NCBI RefSeq assembly: GCF_900605015.1
Contig: NZ_LR027574.1
Coordinates: forward strand, 512,479-576,478
DNA length: 64,000 nucleotides
Reading direction: 5' to 3'
Source: Olsenella sp. Marseille-P4559
GTDB taxonomy: Bacteria > Actinomycetota > Coriobacteriia > Coriobacteriales > Atopobiaceae
The first letter of the stretch is position 1, and each line of letters starts with the position of its first letter. The notes beneath the pieces are model-generated. The model had not been told where the DNA came from. It was given only the letters and a program-made list of their open reading frames with translations, and made no database searches. Shown piece after piece: positions 55,097 through 62,988 of the stretch. The translations under genes and the position numbers were made by a program.

Positions 55097-57130
55097 CTAT
55101 CGGTCGACGTTCGTCGTGTCATATGGCTGGTCGTCTGGCTGGCCATAGATAGCGCCGATGATGTCTCGCACGATGTACATGCCAGAGGAGGCACCGGAGA
55201 GTACGCGGTCAACGTTGGCTCCAACCACATACTTGGGATTCTCCGCTGGCACAAAGGCCATGAACCAGCCAACGGGCTCACCCACGGACGTCTGCTCGGC
55301 CGTACCCGTCTTGCCACGCACGGAAACGTCGAGGTTGGTCCAGTGGGCAGCCTGGGTGACAGACTCTTGATATACGACACCCGAGAGGCCCTCGTCCACG
55401 ATGTCAAGGTTGGCGGAATCCTCGTCGGCGTTGATGATGACCTCGGGGCTGTAGTCGATGACCGTGCCAGATCCCGTACCGCTCTTGACGCTCTTGAGCA
55501 CGTGCGGCTTGTAGATGGGCCCCCGGTTGGCGATGCCGGCATAAGCGTCGACCATCTGCATGCATGTCACAAGCAGGTCGCCCTGGCCGATGGCAAGGTT
55601 GCAGTTGTCACCGCCCTGCCACGTGCGCTGCTCGTCGGTGGCACTTGACCAGTAGCTCCACTTCCACTCGGCGTCCGGCACGCGGCCTTGCGCCTCGCTG
55701 GGCAGGTCAATGCCCGTAAGGGAGCCAAGTCCGAACTTCCTGAAGGTCTCCTGCATCCCCTCGGGGTTGTTCTGGTCGTAGTAGAAACCCTTGCCTATCT
55801 CATAGAAGACGACGTCGCAGGAGTAGGTGATGCCGGTGACGAGGTTCATCTCGCCGTGCCCCGTCGTCCACCAGCACTTCATTGGGTAATCGTCTCCAAA
55901 CCCCGTCCACCAGCCCGTGCAGTACCACGAGGAGCTGGCGGTGGCAATGCCGTTGCTCAGGGCGGCGAGCGTGGTGAGGGACTTGATGATGGAACCCGAT
56001 GGATACTGGCCGGCTATGGCACGGTTCATGAGCGGGTAGTTCGATGCCTCAGACTGGAGCGTCTCCCAGTCGCTTGTCGAGATGCCGCCAACAAAGACGC
56101 TCGGGTTATAGGTGGGATAGCTCGCCATGGCGATCACCTCGCCATTTGTGCAGTCGATGGCAACGGCGCACGCACCCATAGCGGAGTAGCCGGCCTTCTT
56201 CTGGTACTCAACTACCTTGACAATCGACTCCTCGGCCGCCTGCTGGATATCCGCATCCAGCGTGAGAATGACGTCCGACCCACTCCTGGGCTCCACATAA
56301 GTCGAGTAATCAAGGACGTTACCATCAGCGTCAACGTAAACGGTCTGCTCGCCCGCAACGCCCTGAAGCACGCTCTCATACTCGAGCTCCACGCCCGACT
56401 GACCCACCGTATCGCCAGAGCTGTAGTGCACGGCACCTTCGTCGGAGGAATCCGTAGAGTTGAGCTGTTCGGATGTTACGGTGCCAGTATAGCCGACAAC
56501 GTGTGCCGCAAGAGACCCGTAGGGATAGGAACGCTGCGTGCGCTGGTCCACCGAAACTCCCGGGAATACCGTGGGATGCTCACCGAGGAATGCCACGACC
56601 CTTCGTGAGACGTCGACAGACACGGGACGCAGGCTCTGGGCGCCGGCAGAGGAGTCTTCGACCTTGCGCTTGACGGCAAGGGCCGGCATGCCAATGAGGT
56701 TGCCGATGAGCGTGACCTCTATGTCGTCATCTGCCACGTCTGCCTCAGCAAGGACCGTAAGGCTCGATCGGTTGGCAACGATCTCCCTCCCGTTTCGGTC
56801 AAGGATGCGCCCGCGCGGCGCGGGGACGGAAACGGTACGCGTGCGGTTTGACTCTGCCTGCTGGGTGTACTCGTCGGAGGAGAGGAGCTGCATCGACCAG
56901 AGTTTGCCGAGAAGCACCGTGAAGATGCCGCCAGTGACGACCGCCTGGCCCACGAGGCGCCCCTGTGTGGTTGTCTCGGCCGAGGTGTCCGATCCTCCGG
57001 ATGCCTTGGGACCGTTGCCACCGATATCAAATTTGAAGTTGGCCTCAGAGCGCCCAAACACGAGGAACACCGCAATGAGCACCGCCGCCACAGCGACACA
57101 GAGGATGATGATAATGATCGTAAGGTTCAT
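55097..57130 (-). CDS. mrdA: Penicillin-binding protein 2 (class B transpeptidase)
   Basis: A 677-residue class B PBP that crosslinks peptidoglycan for elongation with RodA. Active-site motifs: S380-I-I-K383 (YPSGSIIKSL), S437-C-D439 and K607-T-G609 (RGKTGTAEQ). A pedestal domain (PRGRILDRNGREIVANR) precedes. The N-terminus has a hydrophobic segment at 2-25, a Gly/Ser linker, and a second at 58-80; ordinary PBP2 has one. A GTG at 56953 (residue 60), 6 bases after AGGGG, would give the single-helix form. Two Cys (404 and 419) near WYCTGWW and KCWW could form a disulfide. Confidence 0.92.
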   Translation of the reverse strand: MNLTIIIIILCVAVAAVLIAVFLVFGRSEANFKFDIGGNGPKASGGSDTSAETTTQGRLVGQAVVTGGIFTVLLGKLWSMQLLSSDEYTQQAESNRTRTVSVPAPRGRILDRNGREIVANRSSLTVLAEADVADDDIEVTLIGNLIGMPALAVKRKVEDSSAGAQSLRPVSVDVSRRVVAFLGEHPTVFPGVSVDQRTQRSYPYGSLAAHVVGYTGTVTSEQLNSTDSSDEGAVHYSSGDTVGQSGVELEYESVLQGVAGEQTVYVDADGNVLDYSTYVEPRSGSDVILTLDADIQQAAEESIVKVVEYQKKAGYSAMGACAVAIDCTNGEVIAMASYPTYNPSVFVGGISTSDWETLQSEASNYPLMNRAIAGQYPSGSIIKSLTTLAALSNGIATASSSWYCTGWWTGFGDDYPMKCWWTTGHGEMNLVTGITYSCDVVFYEIGKGFYYDQNNPEGMQETFRKFGLGSLTGIDLPSEAQGRVPDAEWKWSYWSSATDEQRTWQGGDNCNLAIGQGDLLVTCMQMVDAYAGIANRGPIYKPHVLKSVKSGTGSGTVIDYSPEVIINADEDSANLDIVDEGLSGVVYQESVTQAAHWTNLDVSVRGKTGTAEQTSVGEPVGWFMAFVPAENPKYVVGANVDRVLSGASSGMYIVRDIIGAIYGQPDDQPYDTTNVDR

Positions 57131-57139
57131 GGCGCGACC

Positions 57140-57700
57140 CTAGAGGCCCCTGGTACTGAGATGCGCGCCGCCACGACCGCGCCTACCCATGGAGAGGCCC
57201 GGCCTGCCACCTCCAAAGCGCGAATAGAACCAGGCAAAGGGCAGAAAGGCGACGATGGTGAGCAGCGCTGTGGGAAGCATACGCAAAAGCAGGACGTCAA
57301 GCAGGGAGGATGACTGTCCGACCATGAGCATGGCCAGGTGGTAGATGAGAGACACCACAAGTGCGGCAATCGAGAACTCCACGACGCAGGCACCAAACTC
57401 CCCTGCCATGCGGTTTCTTCCATCCTGGCCCATCAGGTAGGCGGCAACGGCACAGCACCCCGCCATGAGGCCCACCGGACCCGTGGTAGAAAGGTCAAAG
57501 ACGAGACCTGCGGCAAAGCCGGCAAGAACACCATTTCTCCCACCAGCATTGAACGCGACACACGCGGTAAAGACGAGGGCGAAGTTCGCGCACCCATTAC
57601 CAAGAGCAATGTTGGGAGCGAGGGCAAGCTGGAGCACCAAGCACACAAGGACGAGGATGAGAGCGCCTCGCCGGTCCCTGTTCTTATCAGCCACCTGCAC
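57140..57700 (-). CDS. mreD: Rod shape-determining protein MreD
   Basis: A 186-residue membrane protein with five or six helices (ALILVLVCLVLQLALAP, NFALVFTACVAFNAGG, GVLAGFAAGLVFDLST, ACVVEFSIAALVVSLIYHLAML, LPTALLTIVAFLPFAWFYSRFGGG), typical of MreD in size and in the FDLST segment. Position between mreC and PBP2 supports it. Start is GTG 57700 after GGAGGGTTCGCC; the C-terminus is Arg/Gly-rich. Confidence 0.85.
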   Translation of the reverse strand: MQVADKNRDRRGALILVLVCLVLQLALAPNIALGNGCANFALVFTACVAFNAGGRNGVLAGFAAGLVFDLSTTGPVGLMAGCCAVAAYLMGQDGRNRMAGEFGACVVEFSIAALVVSLIYHLAMLMVGQSSSLLDVLLLRMLPTALLTIVAFLPFAWFYSRFGGGRPGLSMGRRGRGGAHLSTRGL

Positions 57701-57715
57701 GGCGAACCCTCCTTC

Positions 57716-58729
57716 CTAGTTGCCGGTGGTCGTCGTTGTGGACGACGTTGTCGAGGTCGTGCCGTCTGACGTGGTCGAGCCAGCGCTTTCGGTATCGGCC
57801 GTGGTTGCAGCACTCGCCGAGGTCTCCTGGACGTCTGCAGACGCAACATCTTCGGATGTTGCTATCTGGGAATCCGTGAGCGACGTGATGACAAGGACCT
57901 CCTCGGCATTCTCCATGTGCGCGTAGGGCTCAACGACGATCGTGTAGTACATCGAGCCGGGGTTCTTCTCGACGCTCGTTACCTTGCCCAGAGGGAGTCC
58001 CTTGGGGAAGACGCCTCCCAGGCCGCTTGTGACCACAATGTCCCCGACCTCGACCGTCTGGTCGGTGCGAATCATATCGAGGCGGACCTCCCCTGCCGCA
58101 GACCCATCGAGCATGCCTTGGGCCCTGCTCGACTGAACCATGGCAGAGATGCTCGAAGACTCATCGGTCATGAGAAGGACCGTGGATGATGTGGCCCCGC
58201 ATTGGACGATCTGCCCGATGACGCCAGACGACGAGGTCACAGGCATCCCGACGGAGAGCCCGGAGCTGGTGCCCTTGTCGATGGTGACCGTCGACGACCA
58301 CGAATCGCTGGACCCCGAGATGATATGGGCAGCGGTCGACTGGAGGTCGTATGTGCTCTGGAGGTTGAGAAGCCCCTGCAGGCGAGTTGCCGTCTGCTCG
58401 GCCTCTTCGAGCTCGGCGTTCCTAGTGCGCAGTTCGTCGTTTTCGGCCTGGAGCTCCGAGAGCGTCGCCTGGTCTGCAGTGAGGTTGGAGAAGATGTTGC
58501 CCAGGCCCTGGAAGGGCATCGATATGGCAGACCCTGCCAGCCTCACCGGCGCGGTGATGGTCTGGAATCCGCCACGCACAACGCCAAGCGGGCCGCTCTC
58601 CCCCGTGCGAACGCCAATGGTGAAGAGGACGACCGAGATGATGAGGCACACCACGAGCTCGCGCCCACCCGTACCCTGGTTGTTGTTGCCCAGCCCCGAC
58701 GTAGGGACCCTGTTGCCTCTGCGCGGCAC
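57716..58729 (-). CDS. mreC: Rod shape-determining protein MreC
   Basis: A 337-residue protein: cytoplasmic basic start, one membrane helix (LVVCLIISVVLFTIGVR), a coiled coil at about 85-125 (LSELQAENDELRTRNAELEEAEQTATRLQGLL) and beta domains with IISGSSDSWSSTVTIDKGTSSGLSVGMPVTSSSGVIGQIVQCGATSSTVLLMTDESSSISAMV, the MreC core. The C-terminal 60 residues are a Ser/Thr-rich tail ending in Thr repeats. It bridges MreB/PBP2/RodA. It follows mreB by 2 bases. Confidence 0.94.
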   Translation of the reverse strand: MPRRGNRVPTSGLGNNNQGTGGRELVVCLIISVVLFTIGVRTGESGPLGVVRGGFQTITAPVRLAGSAISMPFQGLGNIFSNLTADQATLSELQAENDELRTRNAELEEAEQTATRLQGLLNLQSTYDLQSTAAHIISGSSDSWSSTVTIDKGTSSGLSVGMPVTSSSGVIGQIVQCGATSSTVLLMTDESSSISAMVQSSRAQGMLDGSAAGEVRLDMIRTDQTVEVGDIVVTSGLGGVFPKGLPLGKVTSVEKNPGSMYYTIVVEPYAHMENAEEVLVITSLTDSQIATSEDVASADVQETSASAATTADTESAGSTTSDGTTSTTSSTTTTTGN

Positions 58730-58731
58730 GC

Positions 58732-59775
58732 CTACTGTCCCGTACTCTGGACGAAGCCACCGGAAAGCGCATTTGCCTCAAGGACCTTAGCACAACCGGT
58801 AACGACGTTTTCGAGAGCCGTGGGGCTCACGTTGACAGGCACGCCGGTCTCCTCGCGAAGCCGCTGGTCAAGGCCGCGGAGAAGGCCTCCGCCACCGGTG
58901 AGCAGAATGCCGTAGAACATGAGGTCAGACGCAAGGTCTGGCGGCGTTACATCGAGAGCGTCCTTGACGGCCTTCGTGACCTCGTCGAGGGGGCGATCAA
59001 GGGCGCGGCGAATCTCCTCGCTCTCGATGCGAACCGTCTTGGGCAGGCCGCTCATGACGTCACGGCCATTGACCTCAACGTCGAGCTCCTCGGCCAGGGG
59101 TGCGGCGGAGCCAACCTTGATCTTGATGTCCTCAGCGGTGCGCTCGCCGATGGAGAGGTTGTAGGCGTCACGAACGTGCTCGAGGATGGTCTGGTCAAAC
59201 TCGTCACCGGCGGTACGGATCGACTGCGAGACGACGATGCCGCCCATGGAAATGACGGCGACCTCGGTGGTACCGCCACCAATGTCAACGACCATCGAAC
59301 CCGTTGGGTCCTCGATGGGAAGGTCCGCGCCAATGGCGGCGGCCATGGGCTCCTCGATGAGGTATGCCTGACGAGCGCCCGCCTGGATGGTCGCCTCGAA
59401 GACAGCGCGCTTCTCGACGGACGTGACGCCAGATGGAACGCACACAACAACACGAGGGCGAGGGGACCAGGGGTAGCGACGCTCTCGGGCCTTCTCGATG
59501 AAGTACCTGAGCATGACCTCGGTGACATCGAAGTCGGCAATGACACCGTCCTTGAGCGGACGCTCGGCAATGATGGAGCCAGGGGTGCGGCCTATCATGC
59601 GCTTTGCATCGGCGCCAACGGCAAGGACACGGCTCTCGCTCTTGTCGATGGCAACAACGGAGGGCTCGTTGATGACGATGCCCTGGCCTCGCACGGCTAC
59701 GAGCGTGTTGGCGGTGCCCAGGTCAATAGCCAGGTCGCCACCGTATTCGCCAAACAGTGAGTCGAAGATCGACAT
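58732..59775 (-). CDS. mreB: Rod shape-determining actin homologue MreB
   Basis: A 347-residue actin-fold ATPase: DLAIDLGTANTLVAVRGQGIVINEPSVVAID (phosphate 1), ERPLKDGVIADFDVTEVMLRYFI, VVDIGGGTTEVAVIS (phosphate 2), EEIRRALDRPLDEV, and GILLTGGGGLLRGLDQ (adenosine). Filaments direct the elongation machinery. Start MSIFDSLFGEYGG at 59775 matches the family; an ATG three codons upstream and the longer frame are less likely. Confidence 0.97.
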   Translation of the reverse strand: MSIFDSLFGEYGGDLAIDLGTANTLVAVRGQGIVINEPSVVAIDKSESRVLAVGADAKRMIGRTPGSIIAERPLKDGVIADFDVTEVMLRYFIEKARERRYPWSPRPRVVVCVPSGVTSVEKRAVFEATIQAGARQAYLIEEPMAAAIGADLPIEDPTGSMVVDIGGGTTEVAVISMGGIVVSQSIRTAGDEFDQTILEHVRDAYNLSIGERTAEDIKIKVGSAAPLAEELDVEVNGRDVMSGLPKTVRIESEEIRRALDRPLDEVTKAVKDALDVTPPDLASDLMFYGILLTGGGGLLRGLDQRLREETGVPVNVSPTALENVVTGCAKVLEANALSGGFVQSTGQ

Positions 59776-59834
59776 AGCTTCCATATCCCGTCTGCACGCC
59801 AAGGCTGGCATGCGTTGCATGGTGCAGAGAGTGA

Positions 59835-61181
59835 CTAGCCCTGGGTCGAGGTGCCCGTGGTCGTTCCAGTGGTGGTCGTCGTGGTGGTCATGGTCGAAGC
59901 CGCAGACGCAACGTCGCTCGTTACATTGGTGACCTTCCAAGAGATGCCATCACGCACGAGAGAAACGGTGTAGGTCTGGCTCTCCCCGCTTGGGAGGGAG
60001 GCCGTGACCGTAACCGTGGACTCGGTCATGCTCCTGTCAACCTCGGTGGACTTGATGGTTGCTCCAGAGGGCACCGTGGCCTCGATGGCCCCGGCATCAG
60101 AGGCAGGCACCGAGGCGGCCAAGAAGCTCCCCAGATCCGTACCGGAGGTCTTGGCATCAAAGAGCTGCTCGACCACGGCCTCCTGGGTAGGCCAACCGTA
60201 GCCGCGATAGTATGCGTAGCCTGCAGCGCCAAGCGCAACCACCAAGAGGATGAGAATCGCGATGAAGACCTTGAGACCGCGGTGGTTGTGCTTGCGGCGG
60301 ATCTTGCGCTCCTTCTTGTCCTGCTCGACAAGGTCCTCCTCGGAGACCGAGAAGAAGCCCGTGTCATCGGCAGAGGGCATAAGCTCGCCCGAGGCACCCG
60401 TCGGGTCGAGAGGGTCATATTCCCCGCCATATCCGGCTGCAGCCAGGAGCGCATCGGTATCAGATGGGCGCTTCTTGCCGGTGATGGCAGCCATAGCCTT
60501 GCGTGCCGCGTCATAAGACGCCTGGGCCTCGGGAGAAAGCGCGAGCGTGCCGTCGGCGGTGGCGTGGTCGAAGGCATCGACTGCCTCGGACATGCGGTTG
60601 GCGGCCACGTAGGCCAGGCCAAGGTCGCAATAGATCTGGTTCTGACTCTGGAGAGGAGCCGAGAAATCAAGCGCGGTGCGGTATGCCTCAACGGCATCGA
60701 CCGGACGCCCGAGCTGTATGAAGCAGCTGCCAAGGTCGCACAGCGCAGACGACGGGTTGGGGTTCGACTCGTCAATGGCGGCGTTTCGATAGGCAATGCC
60801 CGCGTTGCGAGGGTCGCCAAGACGCTCGTAGGCGGTACCAAGGGCCATGTGAGCCTTGTAGGGTGTAGCGTAGGAAGCGTCAGACAGCGCCTGAGCAAGC
60901 GCCGTGACCGCCTCTGCGGGGCGTCCCGCAGCGAGAAGTGCCCGGCCACGGTTACACGAGAGAGGTCCTATCTTACCGTACGCAGCGTCGCGCAGCGCGC
61001 TCTCGTATGCCGCAGCCGCAGACTCGTACTGACCAAGCTTCATATAGCAGTTGCCCACGAGGTGGTCGACAGCCCCAGAGACCTCTCCAGGGTTCTTGGC
61101 CTGGGAGAGCCTGTCGACCGCGGTGAGCCAGTCACCCTGCTGATAGGCGGACTTGCCTGCTTCGTATGCCTGCTGATTCAC
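59835..61181 (-). CDS. TPR-repeat membrane protein, function unknown
   Basis: A 448-residue protein. Residues 1-215 hold about five TPR-like repeats (YEAGKSAYQQGDWLTAVDRLSQAK; GNCYMKLGQYESAAAAYESAL; GRALLAAGRPAEAVTALAQAL; GTAYERLGDPRNAGIAYRNA; GSCFIQLGRPVDAVEAYRTAL; GLAYVAANRMSEAVDAFDHA). A basic stretch (KKERKIRRKHNHRG) precedes one membrane helix at about 303-325, then an extracellular domain of about 105 residues with beta-strands and a Thr-rich C-terminus. TPR inside, sensor-like domain outside. It lies immediately upstream of mreB (59-base gap). Confidence 0.8.
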   Translation of the reverse strand: MNQQAYEAGKSAYQQGDWLTAVDRLSQAKNPGEVSGAVDHLVGNCYMKLGQYESAAAAYESALRDAAYGKIGPLSCNRGRALLAAGRPAEAVTALAQALSDASYATPYKAHMALGTAYERLGDPRNAGIAYRNAAIDESNPNPSSALCDLGSCFIQLGRPVDAVEAYRTALDFSAPLQSQNQIYCDLGLAYVAANRMSEAVDAFDHATADGTLALSPEAQASYDAARKAMAAITGKKRPSDTDALLAAAGYGGEYDPLDPTGASGELMPSADDTGFFSVSEEDLVEQDKKERKIRRKHNHRGLKVFIAILILLVVALGAAGYAYYRGYGWPTQEAVVEQLFDAKTSGTDLGSFLAASVPASDAGAIEATVPSGATIKSTEVDRSMTESTVTVTASLPSGESQTYTVSLVRDGISWKVTNVTSDVASAASTMTTTTTTTGTTTGTSTQG

Positions 61182-61213
61182 GTGAGACCCCCTCGCTTCG
61201 ACACCGGCAAAAG

Positions 61214-61708
61214 CTATGCGCGGTGTTCGATGGTAATCGAGTTGATAGTGTCACCCTTGCGTAGGGCGGCAATGGTGTCGAGACCCTCGACGGTCTGCCC
61301 GAACACGGTATAGCCATTATCCAGGAAATGCTGGGGGCCGAGGCAGAAGTAGAACTGAGAGCCGGCAGAGTTGGGGTCAGATGCACGCGCCATGGCAAGC
61401 GCACCGTCCTCGTGGCTGTTATGCGGGTTGGTGGTGTACTCCTCGTGGATGCGATATCCAGGACCGCCGGTGCCGTTGCCTGCTGGGTCGCCACCCTGAA
61501 TCACAAAGGCGGGCTCATAACGGTGAAACGTGAGGCCATCGTAGAAGCCCTTCTCGGCAAGCTCGCAGAAGTTGGCTACGTGAATGGGGGCACCCTCGCC
61601 GTCAAGACGCACCACGACAGTGCCCCTGCTAGTATCGAACACTGCAACCTCGTCGCCCCTTACCTCGTACTTTGGGGTATAGAGTGGTGTGGAACCAAAG
61701 AGACCCAT
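61214..61708 (-). CDS. Cyclophilin-type peptidyl-prolyl cis-trans isomerase
   Basis: A 164-residue cytoplasmic cyclophilin with the compact bacterial signature: NFCELAEKGFYDGLTFHRYEPAFVIQGGDPAGNGTGGPGYRI (catalytic Arg in FHR), then GALAMARASDPNSAGSQFYFCLGPQ and DNGYTVFGQTVEGLDTI. About 25 residues precede the fold and no signal peptide is seen. ATG 61708 follows GGAGGGGAC. It is likely the first gene reading into the TPR-mre operon (gap 32 bases). Confidence 0.93.
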   Translation of the reverse strand: MGLFGSTPLYTPKYEVRGDEVAVFDTSRGTVVVRLDGEGAPIHVANFCELAEKGFYDGLTFHRYEPAFVIQGGDPAGNGTGGPGYRIHEEYTTNPHNSHEDGALAMARASDPNSAGSQFYFCLGPQHFLDNGYTVFGQTVEGLDTIAALRKGDTINSITIEHRA

Positions 61709-61837
61709 GTCCCCTCCAAAGCGTCCGCGCGCGGCGCCCACGCGGCACCGGCAGAGTCGTGCAATCATCTATCTATACGATAGTACCAGCAAGCAGCGGC
61801 CTGCACGCAATCGCCAGACGCCGATGATGACTTGCGG

Positions 61838-62884
61838 CTACTGCTCTGCCGGCTTCCACGATTTGTAATTCTCGTCAAAAAGCGTCTTGTAGCTGTCGGT
61901 GCCAGAGGAATAGCCAATCTTCTTGAGCGGTGCCATGGTCTTCTCCTCTGAGGCCATGGTGGCCGAGACCTCCCATGCCTCGCAGATGGCATCGGAACGG
62001 TTCCGCAGCCAGTTGCCCAGCGTAGCCATGTTGGCAATGTCGCTTGCATAGGTGCCATTGCCATCGTCGAGCGAGGAGATGTCGTCGATGAGGTTCGAGA
62101 GCGCGATGGCGGTCTGCTCGGCCGTCTCCTTTCCCTGCTCGCGCTCCGAGGAAGTGCCGCTCACGCCGACAGACACAAGGTCAGAGACGCTCTGGTCAAG
62201 CTCATCGGCATAAGTCCCCAGCTTGTCATAGTCATCACTGATTGCCTGGTAGACCGAGACGGTCCCAGAGCCAGAGTCCGTCGCGGCACCGTCGCTGGAA
62301 CCATCGCTTGAGCCATCCGTTGAGTCGGACGATCCATCCTGGCCGGTAAGCGAGGAAATATAGCCTGGGTAGCCCGCCATTGAGGTATCGGCATCCGTCT
62401 GTGCGTGTGTTACATAGAGACTGGGGTCCCAAGGGTGCGTAATCCAGAGGGCCGTGCCCCCAGCCAACGCAATGGCAGCAACGGCCGCCACCATGAGCAC
62501 GCGCGTGCGTGGCATGCGGTCATGGCGCACGGTTGCAGACTCCGGACTGGCCTCGGAGGGAATGGCGCTCTCGATGCGAGGTATGGCACGAGTGGAATCT
62601 GCCCCTCCCCCAGGGGCGTCTCCCCCATCTTGGTCGCTTGCCCCCTCGATGGTAGGGATGCCCAGGTCACGAACCGCGCGACCGGTCTTCGAACGAGCGG
62701 GGGCACCCAGGGGGGCACCGCACTTGGGACATGAGTGCGCCTCGGGTGGAACGAGCGCCCCACAGGTGGGACACCACACAACCTTAGTTACAGGAATTCT
62801 CTGCGTAAGGCCAAGATCGTAGTGACAGACAGAACAGGTGGCAGCACCCGCAGGCACCTCCGCACCACAGTTTGGACACCTCAT
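61838..62884 (-). CDS. Double zinc-ribbon membrane protein, function unknown
   Basis: A 348-residue protein. Two zinc ribbons at the N-terminus: Cys 3, 6, 17, 20 (CPNCG...CSVC) and Cys 38, 41, 52, 55 (CPTCG...CPKCG). An acidic/Gly linker leads to one membrane helix at about 128-150 (VLMVAAVAAIALAGGTALWIT). The extracellular part opens with a Ser/Asp/Gly linker (SSDSTDGSSDGSSDG) and ends in a helical domain of about 130 residues (YDKLGTYADELDQSVSDLV...). ATG 62884 follows GGGAGGGTTGCGC. Similar zinc-ribbon membrane proteins are common in Gram-positives; function unknown. Confidence 0.75.
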   Translation of the reverse strand: MRCPNCGAEVPAGAATCSVCHYDLGLTQRIPVTKVVWCPTCGALVPPEAHSCPKCGAPLGAPARSKTGRAVRDLGIPTIEGASDQDGGDAPGGGADSTRAIPRIESAIPSEASPESATVRHDRMPRTRVLMVAAVAAIALAGGTALWITHPWDPSLYVTHAQTDADTSMAGYPGYISSLTGQDGSSDSTDGSSDGSSDGAATDSGSGTVSVYQAISDDYDKLGTYADELDQSVSDLVSVGVSGTSSEREQGKETAEQTAIALSNLIDDISSLDDGNGTYASDIANMATLGNWLRNRSDAICEAWEVSATMASEEKTMAPLKKIGYSSGTDSYKTLFDENYKSWKPAEQ

Positions 62885-62988
62885 GCGCAACCCTCCCGTC
62901 TGACTCTTACCCACCGAAGCCCGCCTAGGCGCACATTCTCCTCATTCCGACAGACCCGCACAATACCATCAAGCGAGAACCCACAGGT

